Source of the DNA: Dokdonella sp.
GTDB lineage: Bacteria > Pseudomonadota > Gammaproteobacteria > Xanthomonadales > Rhodanobacteraceae
Direction of reading: 5' to 3'
Assembly (NCBI RefSeq): GCF_019634775.1
Contig: NZ_JAHCAS010000001.1
Span: 2,362,894-2,426,893, forward strand
Length of the DNA stretch: 64,000 nucleotides
The notes under the pieces were generated by a model that saw only the letters and a list, made by a program, of their open reading frames with translations, did no database searches and was not told the origin of the DNA. Below, piece by piece: positions 54,468-64,000 of the stretch. Both the position numbers and the translations under genes were made by a program. Within the stretch, counting starts at the first letter, position 1. Every line of letters starts with the position of its first letter.

Positions 54468-55215
54468 GCGCGGGCGCCGCCGGCGCCCCTTTGGCATGAC
54501 ACTCCGCGAGGCTGCGCGCCTCGCCGACGACGAAACCTTCCTCCCACGAACCCTCGCGCTCCGATCGGGCGACGAGCGCCTCGATGTGCGTGCTGAACGC
54601 CGCGCGTGGCAGCTCGTATGCGCCGAGCGTGACGAGGTGGTCCGAACTGACCTGCGCGTCCAGCAGCGGAAAGCCGGCACGGGCGAGGCCGTCGGCCAGC
54701 GCGAGCAGGGCGACCTTCGAGGCATGGTCGCGTCGGCTGAACATCGATTCGCCGAAGAACATGCGTCCGCGTGCGACGCCGTAGATGCCGCCGACGAGTT
54801 CGCCGCCGTCCCAGACCTCGACTGAATGCGCATGTCCAAGCCCGTGCAGGCGCACATAGGCCTCGAGCATCGAGTGCGTGATCCAGGTACCGCGCTGGCC
54901 GGCGCGTGGCGCCGCGCAGGCGCGCATGACTGATTCGAAAGCACGATCGGCCGAGATCGTCCACGGACAAGCGCGCAACCAGCGGCGCAGGCGTCGCGGC
55001 AGGTGCATCGCGCCGGTGTCGAACACCATGCGCGGATCCGGTGACCACCAGAGGATCGGTCCGCCAGGTGAGAACCACGGAAAGATGCCGCGCGCATACG
55101 CGTCGAGCAGGCGTGGCACGGACAGGTCGCCACCGGCAGCGAGCAGGCCGTTCGGTTCCGCGAGCGCCTGGTCGACCGGCGGGAAGGGCGTGTCGCCGGC
55201 GAGGATCGGGATCAT
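54448..55215 (-). CDS. aat: leucyl/phenylalanyl-tRNA-protein transferase Aat
   Basis: A 255-residue transferase that adds Leu or Phe to N-terminal Lys/Arg of proteins, making ClpS substrates. Typical motifs are [74 protein letters not shown] and [13 protein letters not shown]. Its start overlaps the end of the GNAT-like gene by 4 bp. The C-terminal 20 residues ([17 protein letters not shown]) overlap infA. Confidence 0.95.
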   Translation of the reverse strand: MIPILAGDTPFPPVDQALAEPNGLLAAGGDLSVPRLLDAYARGIFPWFSPGGPILWWSPDPRMVFDTGAMHLPRRLRRWLRACPWTISADRAFESVMRACAAPRAGQRGTWITHSMLEAYVRLHGLGHAHSVEVWDGGELVGGIYGVARGRMFFGESMFSRRDHASKVALLALADGLARAGFPLLDAQVSSDHLVTLGAYELPRAAFSTHIEALVARSEREGSWEEGFVVGEARSLAECHAKGAPAAPAPTSCGR

Positions 55216-56357
55216 GCGGCCTCGTCCCGCCCGGCATACGGAGAATGTGCGAGCAGATCGTCATGGTAGCGTTCGAGCGCAACCGCTTCGCGCCGCAGCG
55301 CGTCGGCGATTGCGGCACGGAAACGCGGGTCGGCGATGAAATGGAACGAGCGTGTGCGTACCGGCAGGAAGCCGCGCGCGATCTTGTGCTCGCCCTGTGC
55401 GCCCGGCTCGAAGCGGGCAAGGCCATGGCGCAGGCAGTAGTCGATGCCTTGGTAGTAGCAGGCTTCGAAGTGCAGGCCGGGCACGTGTTCGCTCGCGCCC
55501 CAGTAGCGGCCGTACAGCGTGTCATGGCCGCGCAGGCACAGCGCCATCGCGACCAGCGCGCCGCCGCGCCGACACAGGATCGCCACGACCTGGCGTGGCA
55601 TTGCCACACCGAGATGACGGAAGAATGCCGAAGTCAGCGCCGCATGGTTGCCGTGCGCATCGAAGGTTGCCAGGTAAAGCCGGTGCAGCGCGCGCCAGTC
55701 GGCATCGTCGAGTTCGTCGCCATGGCGGACCTCGCAGGTGATGCCGGCGCGCGCCACCTGGGCGCGTTCGTGGCGGATGTTCTTGCGCTTCTTCGCGGTC
55801 AGCGCCCCGAGGAAGGCCTCGAAATCCGGCCAGCCACGGTTGTGCCAGTGGAACTGCCAGTCGAAGCGGGGCAGCCAGTCGAGGTCGTCGAGGATGGCGG
55901 TATCGATGTCGTCCACGAAGTTCACATGCGCCGACGACAAACCAAGGCGCTCGACCTCCTGCGTGATCGCCCCCACCAGCGCAGCGCATCGCCCCTGCAC
56001 ACCATCCCCGGCACCCGCCAGCAAGCGCGGCCCGGTCACCGGCGAGTACGGCACCGCACCGAGCAGCTTCGGGTAGTAGTCGAGCCCATGCCGCGCATAC
56101 GCTCCGGCCCACGACCGGTCGAACACAAACTCACCATGCGAATTGCCCTTGAGATAGAGCGGCGCGGCTGCGACGAGCGTGTCGCCTTCGTACAGGCCAA
56201 GGTGATGCGCCTGCCAGCCGGCGTGGCGGTCGATGCAACCGGTCTGCTCGAGCCCGGCGAGGAAGGCGTGCGCGGTGAACGGATTCGCATGCGCACCGAG
56301 CGCATCCCACGCCGCCGCGGAGATCTCGTCGAGCCGCTCGTGGAAGCGCGCATTCAT
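55212..56357 (-). CDS. GNAT/FemAB-like protein (DUF482, peptidogalycan family)
   Basis: A 381-residue protein of the DUF482 family: NPFTAHAFLAGLEQTGCI near the start, VFDRSWAGAYARHGLDYYPKL, TPR-free middle with TAKKRKNIRHERAQV, and the C-terminal GRYWGASEHVPGLHFEACYY with GAQGEHKIARGF. The fold is a double GNAT/FemX type, probably an acyl- or aminoacyl-transferase, with unknown substrate. Coupling to aat (ATGA overlap) is suggestive but unproven. Start 56357 is chosen because the earlier ATG at 56393 lies in a REP-like repeat. Confidence 0.85.
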   Translation of the reverse strand: MNARFHERLDEISAAAWDALGAHANPFTAHAFLAGLEQTGCIDRHAGWQAHHLGLYEGDTLVAAAPLYLKGNSHGEFVFDRSWAGAYARHGLDYYPKLLGAVPYSPVTGPRLLAGAGDGVQGRCAALVGAITQEVERLGLSSAHVNFVDDIDTAILDDLDWLPRFDWQFHWHNRGWPDFEAFLGALTAKKRKNIRHERAQVARAGITCEVRHGDELDDADWRALHRLYLATFDAHGNHAALTSAFFRHLGVAMPRQVVAILCRRGGALVAMALCLRGHDTLYGRYWGASEHVPGLHFEACYYQGIDYCLRHGLARFEPGAQGEHKIARGFLPVRTRSFHFIADPRFRAAIADALRREAVALERYHDDLLAHSPYAGRDEAA

Positions 56358-56368
56358 CGTGATCCCGG

Positions 56369-56433
56369 ATCGCCCGTGAACGGGCTCCTGCATGAAACGC
56401 GATCTCCCGTAGGAGCCCCTTCAGGGGCGATGC
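56369..56433. repeat. inverted pair of REP-like repeats
   Basis: ATCGCCCGTGAACGGGCTCC-TGC (56369-56391) and GTAGGAGCCCCTTCAGGGGC-GATGC (56409-56433) lie head to head in the 121-bp gap between the trxB stop and the GNAT-like gene start. Confidence 0.7.
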
Positions 56434-56478
56434 TTCCACGTTCTCGCAACATCCGTTGCCCGTGAATGCGCTCCGGCC

Positions 56479-58712
<2,234 letters not shown>

Positions 58713-58757
58713 TTGAAAACAATCGCTTGCGCCACGGTTTTCGGGTAACTTCGAGCC

Positions 58758-61079
<2,322 letters not shown>

Positions 61080-61086
61080 CGGAACG

Positions 61087-61110
61087 AATCGCGCCTGAAG
61101 GCGCTCCTAC
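61087..61110. repeat. REP-like repeat between ftsK and lolA
   Basis: AATCGCGCCTGAAGGCGCTC-CTAC, a single member of the window's REP-like family, 8 bp after the ftsK stop. Confidence 0.65.
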
Positions 61111-61163
61111 AGGCTTCCGCCATCCATGGCGTGGTTGCCACCGGTGAAAGAGGAACATCCCAT

Positions 61164-61814
61164 ATGTTGCGCCTGCTGGTTCTTCTTGCGCTCCTGCTGC
61201 CGCTTTCGGCGAACGCCGATGACGCGCGCGTGCGCATGCAGTCGTTTGCGCAGGACCTGCATTCGCTGAGCGGCGCATTCGAGCAGTCGGTGACCGGTGC
61301 CAGAGGCAGCCGTGGCGAGCCGTCGCGGGGCACGCTGGCGCTCAAGGCGCCGCGCCAGTTCCGCTGGCAGACCACGGCGCCATTCGAGCAGACCATCGTT
61401 GCCGACGGCGCGCGCGTATGGGTCTACGACCCCGATCTCATGCAGGCCAGCGTGCGCAGTCAGAGTGCGGAGGAGGCACAGAGTCCACTGACGGTGCTGA
61501 CCGACCTCTCGCGCCTCGATGCCGACTTCACCGCGAGCGAGGCCGGCGAGCGCGAAGGGTTTGCCTGGCTGCGCCTCGTGCCGAAGGCCGATGAAGCCGA
61601 ATTCGCGTTCGCCGAACTCGGCTTCGACCACGACGGCGCGCTGGCGCGCATGCGTTTCGAGGACGCACTCGGCAACACCACCGAGATCCGCTTTTCCGGC
61701 TGGCAGCGCAACCCGAAACTGCCGGACGACACCTTCCGCTTCACCCCGCCACCCGGCGTCGACGTGGTCGGCGATCCGGGCAAGGATGCGGAAGTCATCC
61801 CGCTGCTCGACTGA
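61164..61814 (+). CDS. lolA: outer-membrane lipoprotein carrier protein LolA
   Basis: A 216-residue periplasmic chaperone. A signal peptide (MLRLLVLLALLLPLSANA) is followed by the half-barrel fold: LHSLSGAFEQSVTG, GTLALKAPRQFRWQTTAPFEQTIVADG, VWVYDPDLMQ and a conserved Arg in PRQFRW. LolA carries lipoproteins from LolCDE to LolB. Start 61164 is preceded by AAAGAGGAA. The position after ftsK matches E. coli. Confidence 0.94.
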   Translation: MLRLLVLLALLLPLSANADDARVRMQSFAQDLHSLSGAFEQSVTGARGSRGEPSRGTLALKAPRQFRWQTTAPFEQTIVADGARVWVYDPDLMQASVRSQSAEEAQSPLTVLTDLSRLDADFTASEAGEREGFAWLRLVPKADEAEFAFAELGFDHDGALARMRFEDALGNTTEIRFSGWQRNPKLPDDTFRFTPPPGVDVVGDPGKDAEVIPLLD

Positions 61815-61833
61815 AACGCGTTACGATCGACCG

Positions 61834-62205
61834 ATGCCACGCTTCCCGGCCATCGTCCTGCGCCTGCTGCTCGTGTTCGCCCTGGTCGCGAACGGCATCG
61901 GTGTGTCGGCGTATGCGATGCATGTGCAGGGTGGGGCGGCCGAGCTCGATGCGATGGCCGACACCGACATGCCCTGCCATGGCGGCGCCGGTTCCGGCAT
62001 GGACCAGCCCGACGCGGTTGGGCAGGGCGCAGCGCACGACTGCTGCGGCAAGACCTGCGCCTGTGATTTCGCCGCCGCCGCGGCGCTCGCACCGGTGGCA
62101 TGGCGGGTCGTCTCGGCCCCGGCACGCGTCGACCGCGACGCCTTCGATGCCGGCTTGCCGGCATCCGCACGCGCCAGCCTGCCGTTGCGACCTCCGATCG
62201 CCTGA
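61834..62205 (+). CDS. copL: CopL-like metal-binding regulatory protein
   Basis: A 123-residue protein with an N-terminal hydrophobic segment (IVLRLLLVFALVANGIGVSAYAM) and a Met/His/Cys-rich middle: MADTDMPCHGGAGSGMDQP and DCCGKTCACDF. This is the pattern of CopL, a short leader-like protein needed for copper-induced expression of copAB in Xanthomonas. The efflux and oxidase genes that follow fit that context. It begins 19 bp after lolA. Confidence 0.72.
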   Translation: MPRFPAIVLRLLLVFALVANGIGVSAYAMHVQGGAAELDAMADTDMPCHGGAGSGMDQPDAVGQGAAHDCCGKTCACDFAAAAALAPVAWRVVSAPARVDRDAFDAGLPASARASLPLRPPIA

Positions 62206-62306
62206 TCCGCCGCGCATCGCGGCCGAACTCCGACGCGGGCCACGCCGGCCCGTTCGTCTGATCGGACCTGTCCGCTTCCGGGAAACTCGAAAGAGCTCTC
62301 AAAGTT

Positions 62307-62334
62307 CCTCATCCCGGCTTCCGCCGGGATGAGG
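62307..62334. terminator. hairpin between copL and the efflux gene
   Basis: CCTCATCCCGGC-TTCC-GCCGGGATGAGG, a perfect 12-bp stem with a 4-nt loop, in the gap 62206-62387. There is no T run, so Rho-independent activity is uncertain. It could also act as an attenuator for the copper genes. Confidence 0.5.
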
Positions 62335-62387
62335 ATCAAGAGCAGAGTCGTTCGAGGTTCCCTTCTGCACAGATGCAGGAGATTCCC

Positions 62388-63863
62388 ATGAAATCCGCAA
62401 CCCGCGGGGCCGTGCTCGGCCTCGCCGTCGCCGTGTCGGCTTGCGCACCGTTCGAGGCGCGCCGCGGCATCGACGAAACGCGTGCGCTCACCGCCGCGCG
62501 CGGCGTCGATCTCGACATGGCGGCGGCAGCCGACTGCACGACGCCGGCCAACGCCCTGGCTCAGACGTCAATGGCTCTGCTCGACAGCGATCGCGCACTT
62601 GCCGTCGCGCTGGCCTGCAACGCCACGCTCGCCGCCGAACAGGCCCGCCTTGGCATCGCCAATGCCGAAGCCTTCGAGGCGCGTCGCCTGGCCAATCCTG
62701 AATTGAGCCTCGGTGCGGCCAGGGTCGATGGTGGCGGTACGCGCATCGATTTCGGCATCGCCCAGAACTTCACCCAATTGATCCTGCGCGGAGCGCGCAC
62801 GCGCCTCGCCGAGGGCGAGTTCCTGCGCGCGCAGCAATTGCTGGCCGGTCGCGTGATCGAACTGGCCGCCGAGGTCGAGACGGCGCGCGTGCAACTGGTA
62901 ACGGCACGCCAGCGCGTGCAGGCGCGTGCCTTGATCGCCGAGGCCAGCGACGCCGCGGCCGAACTGGCCGAACGCTATCGTGCGGCCGGCAACCTGCCAG
63001 CGCGCGAGGTCGCGTTGGCGCGGGCACGTGCGGCCGAGGCCAGCGCGGCGCGCCGGCGCGCCGACGAGGAAGTCGCCGCGGCGCGCGCACGACTGCAACG
63101 GCTGCTCGGTGTGACCCATCTCGACGCGGACCTGGTCGGCGACGCCTCACTCGTACCGGTTGCGATCGGCGAAACGCCCGACGCCCTGCGCATGCGTGCG
63201 CTGCAGCAGCGTCTCGATCTGGTTGCCGCGCGCGGTCTCGTCGATCTGCTCGCCGACAGTGCGCGCACGACGCAGCGGCTCGGCTGGCTCGGTGCGTTCG
63301 AGGTTGAAGTCGAAGGCGAGCGCGAGGCCGGTACGACGCGCCTGGTCGGCCCGACCCTGACGATCCAGTTGCCGCTGTTCCAGCAGGGACAGGGCGCACG
63401 TGCACGCGCCGATGCGCTGGTTGCCTGGAGCCGCGCCGAACGACGCCGGCTCGAGATCGCGGTCGCCAGCGAGGTCGATGAAGCGATCGCGCGGCTCGAC
63501 GCCGCGGCATCGCGTGTCGCCGATTACCGCGAACGCATTCGGCCCGCGCGCGCGGCCGTGGTCGCGCGCATGCAGGAAGAGGTCAACTGGATGCTGCGCG
63601 GCGTGTTCGACCTGATCGATGCACGCATCGACGAACTCGAGGCCGCAGCCGATACCTTCGAGGCGCTCGGCGACTACGCGCTCACGCGCGCCGCGCTCGA
63701 ACGTGCGACCGGCGTGCGCCTGCCGCGCGAGACGCAGCGGGTGATCGAGGCTTCAACCCTGCTCGGCGATGGCGCCGATCTCGTCGCGCCGCCGGTTGTG
63801 AATCCATCCTCAACACCGGGCGGCGATGCCCAACCCCACCACGAACACGGAGAACAGCCATGA
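62388..63863 (+). CDS. TolC-family outer-membrane efflux protein (copper/heavy-metal type)
   Basis: A 491-residue protein with a lipobox-like signal (GLAVAVSACAPFEARRG). The TolC-type repeats follow: [44 protein letters not shown], then long Ala/Glu/Arg-rich coiled helices (VQARALIAEASDAAAELAERYRAAGNLP). Its second repeat has RMRALQQRLDLVAARG and FQQGQGARARADALVA. The His-rich tail (QPHHEHGEQP) suggests metal contact. It overlaps the next gene by 4 bp. An inner-membrane pump gene is not visible here. Confidence 0.85.
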   Translation: MKSATRGAVLGLAVAVSACAPFEARRGIDETRALTAARGVDLDMAAAADCTTPANALAQTSMALLDSDRALAVALACNATLAAEQARLGIANAEAFEARRLANPELSLGAARVDGGGTRIDFGIAQNFTQLILRGARTRLAEGEFLRAQQLLAGRVIELAAEVETARVQLVTARQRVQARALIAEASDAAAELAERYRAAGNLPAREVALARARAAEASAARRRADEEVAAARARLQRLLGVTHLDADLVGDASLVPVAIGETPDALRMRALQQRLDLVAARGLVDLLADSARTTQRLGWLGAFEVEVEGEREAGTTRLVGPTLTIQLPLFQQGQGARARADALVAWSRAERRRLEIAVASEVDEAIARLDAAASRVADYRERIRPARAAVVARMQEEVNWMLRGVFDLIDARIDELEAAADTFEALGDYALTRAALERATGVRLPRETQRVIEASTLLGDGADLVAPPVVNPSSTPGGDAQPHHEHGEQP

Positions 63864-64000
63864 GCCTGAGCAGACGCGAATGGTTGAAGCGCGCCGGTGC
63901 CACGGCCCTCGTGCCGGCGGCCGCCAGCGTGGCCGGCGCGGCGGCCGCGCAGGAACACGGCCATGAAGCACGCCCCATACCCACGGCGCCGAAACGCAGC
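63860..64000 (+). CDS. Tat-exported protein, start of probable multicopper oxidase (3' end outside window)
   Basis: Only 47 residues are visible: a twin-arginine signal SRREWLKRAGATALVPAAAS with a long Ala-rich h-region, then a His-containing mature start (AQEHGHEARPIPTAP). Such a Tat signal directly after CopL and a TolC-type gene in Lysobacterales usually belongs to a CopA-like multicopper oxidase. That identity is an inference from context. The ATG at 63860 overlaps the efflux gene stop (ATGA). Confidence 0.6.
   Translation, partial: MSLSRREWLKRAGATALVPAAASVAGAAAAQEHGHEARPIPTAPKRS

Noticed and set aside
54472..54488. GC-rich palindrome after infA as terminator
   Set aside because: The loop is too short for the full stem, there is no T run, and it lies inside aat coding sequence.

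Overview
This window reads as a high-GC gammaproteobacterial chromosome of the order Lysobacterales (Xanthomonadales), probably close to Rhodanobacteraceae such as Dokdonella. Supporting signs are a MetX-type acyltransferase following a complete ccm operon, a CopL-like protein, ECF-sigma/kinase pairs, secreted proteins carrying an IFxxGFE-type tail, and dispersed GGGATT-type and GGAGCGGCTTCAGCCGC-type repeats. The assignment is inference from gene content; no rRNA marker is present.

Layout. 1-8.7 kb: the end of a YhdP/AsmA-like gene, a PP2C phosphatase, a fibre-like protein with a self-cleaving S74 chaperone tail, a Phd/VapC-type toxin-antitoxin pair with a palindromic operator, a Ser/Thr kinase with TPRs facing an ECF sigma factor, and tRNA-Leu(CAA). 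8.7-17.6 kb: cysteine dioxygenase, then a minus-strand operon ccmABCDEFGHI-metX joined mostly by 4-bp overlaps. 17.6-25.2 kb: an Rhs island with AT-rich toxin tips. It holds one long 5'-truncated rhs gene and two orphan core-plus-tip fragments, each followed by an overlapping candidate immunity gene, with IS3 and MITE debris and a beheaded regulator. 25.3-35.0 kb: a kynurenine (tryptophan) degradation cluster (kmo, kynU, ACMSD, 3-HAO, RidA-type deaminase, semialdehyde dehydrogenase) with several passengers, one a pseudogene. 35-48.5 kb: Dcp peptidase, a secreted beta-helix protein, RluF, a flavoprotein, a GFA protein, a rhomboid, a DUF1800/DUF1501/cytochrome set, isovaleryl-CoA dehydrogenase and leucine dehydrogenase. 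48.9-61.8 kb: housekeeping genes nudJ-mnmA-hflD, clpS-clpA-infA-aat (N-degron pathway), trxB, ald, ftsK and lolA, an order close to that of E. coli. 61.8-64 kb: start of a copper-resistance cluster.

The most interesting structure is the Rhs island. The long rhs gene (20408-23353, minus) and orphan A (17599-18588, plus) share a 238-bp near-identical core as an inverted repeat. Between the two cores lie two complete tip/immunity modules facing inward. Recombination across the cores would invert about 3 kb and swap the toxin tip in frame. This looks like an invertible toxin-switching cassette, with a lipase-like tip plus lipoprotein in one state and an unknown tip plus a two-helix membrane protein in the other. 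A second theme is that several small repeats end exactly on the stop codons of neighbouring genes.
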